A stretch of DNA of 6,199 nt from Methylomarinum sp050304855 (GTDB lineage Bacteria > Pseudomonadota > Gammaproteobacteria > Methylococcales > Methylomonadaceae). Shown piece after piece: positions 1-6,199 of the stretch. The stretch lies in the NCBI GenBank assembly GCA_050304855.1, contig JBNLEI010000052.1, forward strand, positions 1 through 6,199, read 5' to 3'. Each line of letters opens with the position of its first letter. Within the stretch, counting starts at the first letter, position 1. The notes below the pieces were generated by a model. That model was given only the letters and a program-made list of their open reading frames with translations, did not search any database and was not told the origin of the DNA. The position numbers and the translations under genes are program-made.

Positions 1-970
1 TGGCCGTTTCGACCGCCAAGTGACTGTCAGCTTGCCGGACATCAAAGGGCGTGAACAAATATTAAAAGTTCATGCTAAAAAAATACCATTAGCCGACGAT
101 GTCAGCATTACCGACTTAGCCCGCGGCACACCCGGCTTTTCAGGTGCGGAGTTGGCTAATCTACTTAACGAAGGCGCATTGTTTGCGGCACGCAATAATA
201 AGCGCGTAGTCAACATGAATGATCTTGATAAGGCGCGCGATAAATTGCTGATGGGGGCGGAACGCCGTTCGATGGTCATGAGTAAGGAGGACCTGTTGAT
301 GACGGCCTATCACGAAGCCGGCCACGCCATTGTCGGACGCTTGGTGCCCGAACACGACCCTGTTTACAAAGTCAGTATCATGCCGCGCGGTCGAGCGCTC
401 GGCATCACCATGTTCCTGCCCGAGCGCGATCAATACAGCGCCAGCAAAGATAAACTCGAAAGCCAAATTGCCAGTTTATTCGGCGGGCGTATCGCTGAAG
501 CGTTGATTTACGGTAAAAACAAAGTCACTACCGGCGCGTCTAACGATATTGAGAGAGCCACCCAACTGGCCCGCAACATGGTAACCAAATGGGGCTTGTC
601 GGACCGGCTCGGCCCAATGGATTACGGCGAAAGCGAAGGTATGGGCTATATGGGCCCGCAAGCCAAACCTATGTCGGAAAAAATGGCGCAAATTATTGAC
701 GACGAAATTCGTCAAGTAGTGGAATCCAATTACAATCGCGCCGAAACCATTCTGAAAGATCACATGGAAATTTTGCACAACATGGCAAAAGCCTTAATGG
801 ACTGGGAAACCATCGATAAGAACCAGATCGACCGTTTGATGAATGGAGAAAAAATCGAGCCGCCGCAGGAGACTTCTACACCTCCGGAGCAACCGTCGAC
901 TAACGAAACTTCGGAAGACGACGGCGATCACTCTCAAAAGGTTAACCAAAACGGTCCTTTACCGATCTAA
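1..970 (+). CDS. ftsH: ATP-dependent zinc metalloprotease FtsH, C-terminal part (5' end outside window)
   Basis: This is the second half of the membrane-anchored AAA+ protease that degrades misfolded membrane proteins and selected short-lived cytosolic proteins. The reading frame is open to the left edge, so the real start is outside the window and the GTG at 20 is not a start. Counting from the first whole codon (322 residues visible), the piece opens with GRFDRQ, the end of the AAA second region of homology, carrying both arginine-finger positions (R2, R5). The AAA lid follows, with RGTPGFSGAELANL. The zinc-protease domain has HEAGH at residues 104-108 (bases 311-325) and the third zinc ligand is Asp182 in TGASNDIE (bases 545-547). 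The last ~45 residues are a polar Pro/Glu/Ser/Thr-rich tail, as is usual and variable in FtsH. All catalytic residues in view are intact. In E. coli ftsH is followed by folP; here it is not. The N-terminal membrane helices and Walker motifs cannot be seen. Confidence 0.97.
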   Translation, partial: GRFDRQVTVSLPDIKGREQILKVHAKKIPLADDVSITDLARGTPGFSGAELANLLNEGALFAARNNKRVVNMNDLDKARDKLLMGAERRSMVMSKEDLLMTAYHEAGHAIVGRLVPEHDPVYKVSIMPRGRALGITMFLPERDQYSASKDKLESQIASLFGGRIAEALIYGKNKVTTGASNDIERATQLARNMVTKWGLSDRLGPMDYGESEGMGYMGPQAKPMSEKMAQIIDDEIRQVVESNYNRAETILKDHMEILHNMAKALMDWETIDKNQIDRLMNGEKIEPPQETSTPPEQPSTNETSEDDGDHSQKVNQNGPLPI

Positions 971-986
971 CCTCTCCCATGACGAT

Positions 987-1025
987 CCGCCCTGAAACTG
1001 CACTTTCGGGGCGGGCCCTTTTTTT
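987..1025 (+). terminator. Intrinsic terminator after ftsH
   Basis: An 11-bp stem pairs 987-997 with 1004-1014 (CCGCCCTGAAA against TTTCGGGGCGG, with one T-G wobble) around a 6-base loop. It is followed by GCCC and then seven Ts at 1019-1025. The stem begins 16 bases after the ftsH stop codon, which fits a rho-independent terminator for ftsH. The T-run starts four bases past the stem rather than directly at its foot, so termination may be incomplete and allow read-through into the gene at 1037. Confidence 0.82.
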
Positions 1026-1036
1026 GAAACCACCTA

Positions 1037-1456
1037 ATGAATACTCAGATCTCTACTTCGGCCAGTCTGAATCTTTTGAAAATTGCCCTGCAAGTCAATG
1101 TGCATGCCTCGATCATTATTTTGTTGATTGTCAGCATCTTGACTATCAGCGGCAGCGATCTACTGTTCACCGAACTCAGTGAGCTCTATGGACCTTTAGC
1201 GGGTAATCTCCGGCTAATGCTGGTCTATTTGTGCATTGTTGAAATAACGGTATTCAGTTACTGTCATTTCAGCAACAATTACCAGGGAACTGCGTTACTA
1301 GGCATTTTCCTGCTATTGCTGATCCCTGCTTTAGCGTTTTACGGCCGTGTGAACCAGATTCCGATCGACAATAATTATCACTGGCTTTTTCTGTACTTGG
1401 GAGTTTCCCACCTGTTATACGGACTGTTTGCTTTTATGATCCACTCGCAAAAGTAA
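1037..1456 (+). CDS. Small four-helix integral membrane protein, function unknown
   Basis: This gene is not recognised. The 139-residue product has four strongly hydrophobic stretches at about residues 19-38, 58-77, 84-103 and 115-135, joined by short polar loops, with no signal peptide cleavage site. It is most likely an inner-membrane protein. Notable residues are a Glu within the second helix (VEI, residue 69), and Cys66 and Cys76 in or next to the same helix; no family motif was identified. The ATG at 1037 is chosen because it gives the full first helix with a short polar N-terminus. There is no convincing Shine-Dalgarno sequence: the bases just upstream read GAAACCACCTA. The start lies only 11 bases past the terminator T-run, so its transcript must come from ftsH read-through or from a promoter inside the ftsH 3' end. 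Membrane location is well supported, but the function is open. Confidence 0.72.
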   Translation: MNTQISTSASLNLLKIALQVNVHASIIILLIVSILTISGSDLLFTELSELYGPLAGNLRLMLVYLCIVEITVFSYCHFSNNYQGTALLGIFLLLLIPALAFYGRVNQIPIDNNYHWLFLYLGVSHLLYGLFAFMIHSQK

Positions 1457-1474
1457 GTTTCCTGATTATTGACT

Positions 1475-1490
1475 TGCCAACGGCTTGGCA
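1475..1490. repeat. Short perfect inverted repeat upstream of the BLUF gene
   Basis: TGCCAA at 1475-1480 is mirrored by TTGGCA at 1485-1490 with a 4-base CGGC centre. It lies in the 81-base gap between the membrane-protein gene and the BLUF gene, about 50 bases before the BLUF start. No T-run follows, so it does not look like a terminator. It could be an operator or a small RNA hairpin. A TTGACT sequence (1469-1474) adjoins it and resembles a -35 box, but no matching -10 box sits at the right distance. Confidence 0.3.
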
Positions 1491-1524
1491 TTCCAGCAAA
1501 CTGAAAAACCACAAGCACTAAACT

Positions 1525-1530
1525 CGGAGA
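1525..1530 (+). promoter_or_regulatory. Ribosome binding site of the BLUF-PsiE gene
   Basis: CGGAGA lies seven bases before the ATG at 1538. It supports that start over the ATG at 1531 in another frame, which lies directly against this site. Confidence 0.6.
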
Positions 1531-1537
1531 ATGAACC

Positions 1538-2422
1538 ATGATCCGATTGATCTATCTCAGTCAAGCCGTAAAACCGTTCAGTTCGGAACAATTGCTGACT
1601 CTGCTCAGAGAGTGCCGACGCAGCAACTCAGAAAACGGGCTGACCGGCGTTTTGCTCTATTACAACGAATGCTTTATTCAGGTTCTGGAAGGCAAAGAAG
1701 AAACCGTAAACAGAGTCTTCGAGGCCATAAAAAAAGATCCTCGCCATACCAATGTCACCGAACTCGAGCGCAGTTACATCACGGAACGTCAGTTCGAAGA
1801 TTGGAGTATGGGATTCGAAGAAATCGATGCTTCGCAGTTAGCCAAGCTTAACATCAAGGGCCTTAACGTCTTTTTTAGTAACGTGGAAAAAAGTCACGAC
1901 CAGAATTTCAACAAAAGCCTGGTCAGTTCTTTGATGACTTTTTTTAAGAACTCGTACAATAAAAGAAAATCCCACGAAGAATTACCGATACACGATGACC
2001 AACAAAGCATTCTAATTCTGTTTCACAAAACCATTCGTTTCGCCGTCACTGTTCTGGCTTTTCTGATGGTGATCGTTATTTATTTTGGCGTAGCCGACGT
2101 CATTTACGTGATGTATGAAAAATTGGTTAAATCATCGCCTTTCATGCTCATGACCATACCCGACATTCTTGCGACTTTCGGCGCTTTCTTAGCAGTACTG
2201 ATTGCGATTGAAATCTTTCTTAACATCAGTTTATATTTACGTAGCGATGTCATACCGGTCAAGCTGGTCGTAGCCACCGCTTTGATGGCTATCTCCCGTA
2301 AAGTCATCGTTTTCGACTTCAAAAACCTGCAACCGGATTATATTTATGCCAGCGCTACCGTAGTCCTTGCCTTAGGTCTGACTTATTGGCTGATCGACAA
2401 AAAAGAAAAATCCAAAGAATAG
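1538..2422 (+). CDS. BLUF-domain blue-light photoreceptor fused to a PsiE-like membrane domain
   Basis: The 294-residue product begins with a full BLUF domain (about 1-97), a flavin-binding blue-light sensor. The diagnostic residues fall at the same relative spacing as in cyanobacterial PixD: Tyr6 (RLIYLS), Asn30, Gln48 (FIQVLEG), Trp89 and Met91 (WSMGF). Flavin binding and the hydrogen-bond-switch photocycle are therefore expected. A polar, partly basic linker (about 98-160) leads to four predicted membrane helices at about 165-191, 203-233, 238-258 and 268-286. This part resembles the PsiE family: a conserved-looking Glu in helix 2 (AIEIFL), then Tyr-Leu-Arg, then ATALMAISRKVIVFD, which matches the PsiE pattern of a helix ending in A-x-x-RK-x-I-x-x-D. 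PsiE is induced by phosphate starvation in E. coli but has no firmly known biochemical role. The BLUF assignment is very secure. The PsiE assignment is from pattern memory and somewhat less so. The inferred role is a membrane protein whose activity or partner binding is switched by blue light. It is convergent with the receptor gene downstream. Confidence 0.92.
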   Translation: MIRLIYLSQAVKPFSSEQLLTLLRECRRSNSENGLTGVLLYYNECFIQVLEGKEETVNRVFEAIKKDPRHTNVTELERSYITERQFEDWSMGFEEIDASQLAKLNIKGLNVFFSNVEKSHDQNFNKSLVSSLMTFFKNSYNKRKSHEELPIHDDQQSILILFHKTIRFAVTVLAFLMVIVIYFGVADVIYVMYEKLVKSSPFMLMTIPDILATFGAFLAVLIAIEIFLNISLYLRSDVIPVKLVVATALMAISRKVIVFDFKNLQPDYIYASATVVLALGLTYWLIDKKEKSKE

Positions 2423-2436
2423 CCAGCCCCTCAGCA

Positions 2437-2451
2437 TTTCAACCCTTGAAA
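2437..2451. repeat. Weak hairpin between the convergent genes
   Basis: TTTCAA (2437-2442), CCC, TTGAAA (2446-2451) forms a 6-bp AT-rich stem with a 3-base loop in the 63-base gap between the BLUF-PsiE stop and the receptor stop. There is no T-run after it on either strand, so it is at best a poor bidirectional terminator. Nothing else was seen in this gap. Confidence 0.2.
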
Positions 2452-2485
2452 CATGTCGCGCAAAGACTCTCAAACTTTATGCACT

Positions 2486-4528
2486 TTAAAAACGCCATTC
2501 GATTCGACCGTAAACGCTTCTCTCAACAGCACTCGATGAGGTGTTGATAAAGTCAGAAAAGTATTCAAACTGGCGTTTATTTAGAAGATTCTGCCCCACA
2601 ACAGACAATTCCACTTGCGGAACGGGACTCCAAGATAACCTCGTATCTAGTATCAAAAGATCGTTTAAATGTTTTATGAGGGGCTCATTCATAGAATGCT
2701 CGTGGACATCTTCCGTCCAAGCATATTTAAACCAAAGATCCCATCCCAAATTCGGCAACAGATCCAACGACGAACGGACGGAAAACTTGTGATTAAGCGT
2801 ATGCCGTTCCTCATGCTCAGAAAATCGACTACCGTCAATCACATGTAGCTCCTGATTCTGATACGAATAGTTGCCGCTCAGCCTCCAGGTATCCATCACT
2901 TGCCAAACTAAATCCAATTCGGCGCCGTAAGACTCTCCCTTCATGTTATTGGCAAAATACAACGGTATGATCGTATAAGTCCCCCTGTTAATCGTCCCGG
3001 AACCCGGTTGGACACTTCTCAGCTTGTCATAGTCGTTATAAAACAGCGCCAAATCGGCGGAGAAATTGGTAAAAGGCTTAAAACGATAGCCTAATTCGTA
3101 CGCAATCAGTTCTTCAGCGTTTCTGCCTACGTCGGCAAAAATAACATTCTGTTGCGGCAACGCATCGTCGGAAAACGTCGAATGGATCTCCAGCCCTCGC
3201 TCCCCTCTTGCCGGAGTCCGAACGGCTCGCGAGATACTTCCCCATACCGCATGTTGCTGATGCGGCGTCCAGATAAATCGAGCATTCGGCTGGATCTCCA
3301 CGCCGCTGAAATCATTATGTTCAAATTTGGAACCGAAAATTAGCTTTAGCGTATCTTCGATAACGGTAATCTCGTCTTGAACGAATAAATTAAACAGATG
3401 AACGTCGCGCTGGCTCTGGTCGACTTTTATCGCGTCAGTACCCTCGATATCGTCGCTGATAAACCGGTAACCGCCACCCCAAATCAGTTCCTGAGTATCG
3501 AATGCGGCGAACCGATGCTGAAAGTCCAAATCCAGCGTGTTGTGTTCGTGACGAATCCAAGCGCTGTCGCGCTCAGCATAATCGTAATAAACCTGGAGTT
3601 GGAAGTCATCCGAACGATTTAACTGCCTGTTCCAGCGCATCAGCCAATTACCGCCAGCCAGTTGGGTATCAGTGTCTAATAAACGATTCGTTACGGTACT
3701 CTCGTCGGGTAACAGTACCGTTTCTCCAGCTTCACCATTATAAAAATCGCCCTGGACTGTATATTGATCACGGGCAGTCGCCGAGCCGTCGACACGAAAT
3801 CCGCCTCTCCCCATACGCCAGTCGTCATTGACCGGTCGGTTCAAATAATCGTCGTTATTCTCACGCTCGAAATATTTGGCATAAACCCGGTAATAAACGT
3901 CTTCGTCAATCTTACCTCCATGACGCCCGCCCCCGAAAACTCTTTCTTTGGAGCCTCCTCCCGCAGTCAAATAATTGCCCTGACTATCGGCCGCGTTTTT
4001 GGTGATAATATTGATCACGCCATTAACAGCGTTAGCGCCCCATAGCGAAGCACCGGATCCGCGAATCACTTCGATGCGTTCGATGTCTTCCAACAAGGTA
4101 TCCTGAACATCCCAGTAAACACCGGAAAAGAAAGGCGTATAGACGCTACGCCCATCAATAAGAACCAGCAACTTATTGGAAAAACGTCCTGTAAAGCCAC
4201 GTGATGAAATCGCCCATTTATTGGCGTCAATCTTCGCCACATCGACACCGGGAGCCATACGTAACGCCTCAGGAATCGACGTTGCTCCGGAGCGCTTAAT
4301 ATCGTTCTGAGAAATAACAAATACGGCCGCAGCAGTATTGAAAACTTTTTCGGTTTTTTTTGAAACCGATGAAACCTCAACATCCAGCAACTCTTCAAGA
4401 CTCATGCTGAATAACTCGTTATCTTCAATTAGTTCTGCATCTCCGGCTACAGCCGAGCCGGTATAAACGAATGCCGCCAAAAAGCCGAATCGGAGCGCCA
4501 GTTGTCGAACTGAACCTGTCTTACTCAT
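2486..4528 (-). CDS. TonB-dependent outer-membrane receptor, ligand unknown
   Basis: This complete gene of 680 codons encodes a receptor that imports a scarce ligand across the outer membrane using TonB-ExbBD energy. Counting from the ATG at 4528, a Sec signal peptide covers 1-28 with an AVA/GD cleavage site. A short segment with SMSLEELLDVEV then SSVSKK follows. The plug domain (about 60-178) includes the family signature IERIEVIRG, then ASLWGANAVNGVINIITK. The remaining ~500 residues show alternating aromatic and polar strands of a 22-strand barrel, with a C-terminal YGRIEWRF ending in Phe, the usual outer-membrane insertion signal. Length is typical for siderophore or vitamin B12-type receptors. 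The frame could extend one codon to a TTG at 4531, but the ATG at 4528 is preferred. No clear Shine-Dalgarno is visible; the leader is AT-rich. No recognisable TonB box was found near the mature N-terminus. The ligand cannot be told from sequence: iron chelate, cobalamin and other metal complexes are all possible. The gene lies downstream of, and in line with, a c-di-GMP enzyme. Confidence 0.95.
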   Translation of the reverse strand: MSKTGSVRQLALRFGFLAAFVYTGSAVAGDAELIEDNELFSMSLEELLDVEVSSVSKKTEKVFNTAAAVFVISQNDIKRSGATSIPEALRMAPGVDVAKIDANKWAISSRGFTGRFSNKLLVLIDGRSVYTPFFSGVYWDVQDTLLEDIERIEVIRGSGASLWGANAVNGVINIITKNAADSQGNYLTAGGGSKERVFGGGRHGGKIDEDVYYRVYAKYFERENNDDYLNRPVNDDWRMGRGGFRVDGSATARDQYTVQGDFYNGEAGETVLLPDESTVTNRLLDTDTQLAGGNWLMRWNRQLNRSDDFQLQVYYDYAERDSAWIRHEHNTLDLDFQHRFAAFDTQELIWGGGYRFISDDIEGTDAIKVDQSQRDVHLFNLFVQDEITVIEDTLKLIFGSKFEHNDFSGVEIQPNARFIWTPHQQHAVWGSISRAVRTPARGERGLEIHSTFSDDALPQQNVIFADVGRNAEELIAYELGYRFKPFTNFSADLALFYNDYDKLRSVQPGSGTINRGTYTIIPLYFANNMKGESYGAELDLVWQVMDTWRLSGNYSYQNQELHVIDGSRFSEHEERHTLNHKFSVRSSLDLLPNLGWDLWFKYAWTEDVHEHSMNEPLIKHLNDLLILDTRLSWSPVPQVELSVVGQNLLNKRQFEYFSDFINTSSSAVERSVYGRIEWRF

Positions 4529-4592
4529 CAATAATTAAAAACCAAAATTTGCATTTCAGGTAACCGAAAATGAACCTGTTGATCTATCGAAA

Positions 4593-4598
4593 AGTATA
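4593..4598 (-). promoter_or_regulatory. Candidate -10 box for the receptor gene
   Basis: On the - strand this reads TATACT, five of six matches to the sigma-70 -10 box, about 65 bases before the receptor ATG. The expected -35 position has no good match (AAGCAC at 17 bases spacing), so the promoter would need an activator or is not real. Confidence 0.3.
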
Positions 4599-4639
4599 GC
4601 TGCGATTGTGCTAAAGTGCTTTGAAATTCCAGCTATGTT

Positions 4640-4657
4640 TTCATTAGAATAAATGAA
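4640..4657. repeat. Dyad in the receptor upstream region
   Basis: TTCATT (4640-4645) and AATGAA (4652-4657) form a perfect 6-bp inverted repeat with a 6-base centre. It lies about 40 bases upstream of the candidate -10 box of the receptor gene, a position suited to an activator site. It does not match the Fur consensus well. The AT-rich context makes chance occurrence plausible. Confidence 0.22.
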
Positions 4658-4703
4658 TCTCGGCAAAAAACTGCATTAGGATCTTTCGAAAATCAGGTTT
4701 AGA

Positions 4704-6199
4704 TCATGTCCAATGCTCAAGAAGCATGGGTTCTCCAAGATGAAATCCTTGAAGATAGTCAACTTTTAACCCCTTCAGGGTTTGTGCGATTCGGTCGTTT
4801 TCGACAAATTCGGCTATTGTTCTTTTTCCCATGACATGGCCAATCTCATTAATTGATTTAACCAAAGCGTAATCGATTTCATCATGCTCTATATTTCGAA
4901 TGAACTGACCGTCTATTTTCAAAAAATCCACGGGGAGGTTACGTAGATAATCGAATGAAGACAAGCCACTCCCAAAATCATCCAACGAAAATTTGAATCC
5001 GCATGCCGTTAGCTCGGTAATGAAAATTTTGGCATCGGATAAGTTATTGATCGCCGCCGTTTCAGTAATTTCGAAGCAAATCTTTTCTGCTGGAATATTG
5101 TAAGCCGCCCGCTTTTCTCCGATAAAAGCCAATAAACGTTTATTACCTAGGTTATTGCCGAAAAGATTAATCGATAAGCAAGGCAATTCGCAGCGATACT
5201 CGGACATTCGCGCCAAACGTTTAAAAACGGCTTCGATAACCCACTGATCAAGTTGAAATGCCAGATTGAACCGTTCTACCGCTGGCAAAAAAGCTCCAGG
5301 AGGAACAATATCGCCGTTGCTGTCTCGTAAACGAATCAATACCTCAAAATATTCCGGCACTCCGTCCTGATACTGTGTCGAAAAAATAGGCTGAACATAA
5401 ATCAGAAAATGATCTTCATTGAGCGCTTCGTTAAGCCGACTGATCCAATGCAATTGCTTATGACCAAGCGACTGGTCAAGATCATTTTCCTGATAAACAT
5501 GAATACAGTTTCTGCCAGCATTTTTGGCGTTATAACAGGCTATATCGGCTTGCGACATCAAAGTGGAAATTTCACCGGACATCGAACCGATTCCGGTAAT
5601 CCCGATACTGACACCAACGCGAAATCTTTTATTACCCCATAAAAATTGAAAGTGGCTGATTTCTTCAAGTAATTTCCAGGCAATTTTTTCCGCCTGTTTC
5701 GCCGAACAATGTTCCAATAACACGGCAAACTCATCGCCCCCCAACCTGCCGATAGTGTCACGGGAACGAAAAGTTCCGCTTAAGAGAAAGGCGAATTGCT
5801 TCAGCAATTCGTCACCCGCCACATGAGTGCAAGTATCGTTAATGACCTTGAACTGATCCAAATCCAGATAACAAAGAACATATTGAGCGTCTATCTGTTT
5901 GACCACATCAAGACTTCGTTTCAGTCGGTTCTCGAATTCCCTCCGGTTGATCAATCCGGTCAACGGATCATGGGTGGCATGATAATTAAGTTGTTCAGAA
6001 GCTTTTTTCGCTTCGGTCACATCGACCTGTATCGCTACAAAATGTGTGATATTGTCATACTCGTCTTTGATGGGCGCTATCGATTGCTGAACCCAATGCA
6101 ATTCTCCGTTTTTTTTGCAGTTATGCAGTGATCCTCGCCACTCCTTACCTGACTTCACCGTTTCCCAAAGTTGCCGATACACATCCATTCCGGTATCGC
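4704..6199 (-). CDS. PAS-GGDEF-EAL cyclic-di-GMP signalling protein (N-terminus outside window)
   Basis: The frame is open through the right edge (codons for Asp-Thr-Gly precede the Met at 6188), so the Met at 6188 is internal. Counting from that Met (494 residues visible): residues 1-63 are the end of a PAS/PAC sensor domain (YRQLWETVKSGKEWRG, then KKNGELHWVQ). Residues about 70-235 are a diguanylate cyclase domain with intact GGDEF at 150-154 and the RxxD inhibitory site at 141-144, five residues before it. Residues about 245-494 are an EAL phosphodiesterase domain whose signature reads EVL (Glu282). Its other metal and catalytic residues are present: Asn341, Glu373 (FEITET), Asp403-Asp404 (LDDFGSG), Lys424 (LKIDG), Glu460 (AEFVE) and Gln480 (LQGF). 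Both domains look enzymatically competent, so the protein could make or degrade c-di-GMP, with the balance set by the PAS input. Further sensory or membrane segments likely lie beyond the edge. Confidence 0.96.
   Translation of the reverse strand, partial: DTGMDVYRQLWETVKSGKEWRGSLHNCKKNGELHWVQQSIAPIKDEYDNITHFVAIQVDVTEAKKASEQLNYHATHDPLTGLINRREFENRLKRSLDVVKQIDAQYVLCYLDLDQFKVINDTCTHVAGDELLKQFAFLLSGTFRSRDTIGRLGGDEFAVLLEHCSAKQAEKIAWKLLEEISHFQFLWGNKRFRVGVSIGITGIGSMSGEISTLMSQADIACYNAKNAGRNCIHVYQENDLDQSLGHKQLHWISRLNEALNEDHFLIYVQPIFSTQYQDGVPEYFEVLIRLRDSNGDIVPPGAFLPAVERFNLAFQLDQWVIEAVFKRLARMSEYRCELPCLSINLFGNNLGNKRLLAFIGEKRAAYNIPAEKICFEITETAAINNLSDAKIFITELTACGFKFSLDDFGSGLSSFDYLRNLPVDFLKIDGQFIRNIEHDEIDYALVKSINEIGHVMGKRTIAEFVENDRIAQTLKGLKVDYLQGFHLGEPMLLEHWT

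Larger units (their letters stand above)
4529..4703. other. Intergenic region between the GGDEF-EAL gene and the receptor gene
   Basis: This 175-base AT-rich gap has no open frame of note. It contains the candidate -10 box, the dyad, and two copies of GATCTWTCGAAAA at 4581-4593 and 4680-4692 (one mismatch). A weak 6-bp hairpin at 4680-4694 followed on the - strand by a six-T run ten bases later could be a poor terminator for the GGDEF-EAL gene. No riboswitch or Fur box was recognised. The size of the gap suggests the receptor has its own promoter, though read-through cannot be excluded. Confidence 0.5.

Noticed and set aside
20..970. GTG at 20 as the start of a short ftsH-like gene
   Set aside because: The frame continues to the left edge with GRFDRQ, a conserved FtsH motif, so the gene is simply cut by the window.
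979..1182. Open frame of 67 codons on the + strand across the terminator
   Set aside because: It runs through the terminator hairpin and overlaps the membrane-protein gene in another frame; the product shows no domain-like character.
1469..1497. Sigma-70 promoter starting with TTGACT
   Set aside because: At 16-18 bases spacing there is no sequence resembling a -10 box.
1531..1851. Open frame of 106 codons overlapping the BLUF start
   Set aside because: It lies within the BLUF coding region in another frame, is rich in Arg and Gln as expected for a shadow frame, and has its ATG directly against the BLUF ribosome binding site.
1939..1945. Run of seven Ts inside the BLUF-PsiE gene as a frameshift or slippage site
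   Set aside because: The frame is continuous on both sides and the downstream domain is intact, with no alternative-frame product of interest.
2541..4045. Several open frames on the + strand opposite the receptor gene
   Set aside because: All are antisense to a clearly real TonB-dependent receptor and give low-complexity or unrecognisable products.
4529..4703. Fur box or cobalamin riboswitch controlling the receptor
   Set aside because: The dyad at 4640-4657 matches the Fur consensus poorly and the gap lacks the long conserved B12-box structure.
6186..6188. ATG as the start of the GGDEF-EAL protein
   Set aside because: It falls inside a PAS domain and the frame is open upstream of it to the window edge.

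Overview
The window looks like a chromosomal segment from a Gram-negative gammaproteobacterium with balanced base composition. The support is a FtsH that matches the gammaproteobacterial form closely from memory, an outer-membrane TonB-dependent receptor with a signal peptide, and a GGDEF/EAL protein. The flavour of the proteins recalls methanotrophs (Methylococcales), but the sequence alone does not prove this. No mobile elements, tRNA, rRNA or CRISPR arrays were seen.

Left part, + strand (1-2422): the C-terminal half of the membrane protease FtsH runs in from the left edge and ends at 970. It is followed by a good intrinsic terminator (987-1025). Only 11 bases after the T-run, an unrecognised 139-residue protein with four predicted membrane helices begins (1037-1456). 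After an 81-base gap with a small perfect dyad comes the most interesting gene (1538-2422). It encodes a complete blue-light-sensing BLUF domain joined through a linker to a four-helix membrane domain resembling the PsiE (phosphate-starvation-inducible E) family.

Right part, - strand (2486-6199): a complete TonB-dependent outer-membrane receptor (2486-4528) lies convergent to the BLUF gene. Upstream of it, in the same direction, is a PAS-GGDEF-EAL cyclic-di-GMP enzyme (4704-6199), cut off by the right edge at its N-terminus. The 175-base gap between them holds a candidate -10 box, a short dyad and a repeated 13-base element.

Functionally, the region combines protein quality control (FtsH), light sensing at the membrane (BLUF-PsiE), uptake across the outer membrane (receptor) and c-di-GMP signalling (GGDEF-EAL). 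Only the receptor and the GGDEF-EAL gene are plausibly linked in one transcription unit. A link between the light sensor and the c-di-GMP enzyme is speculative.
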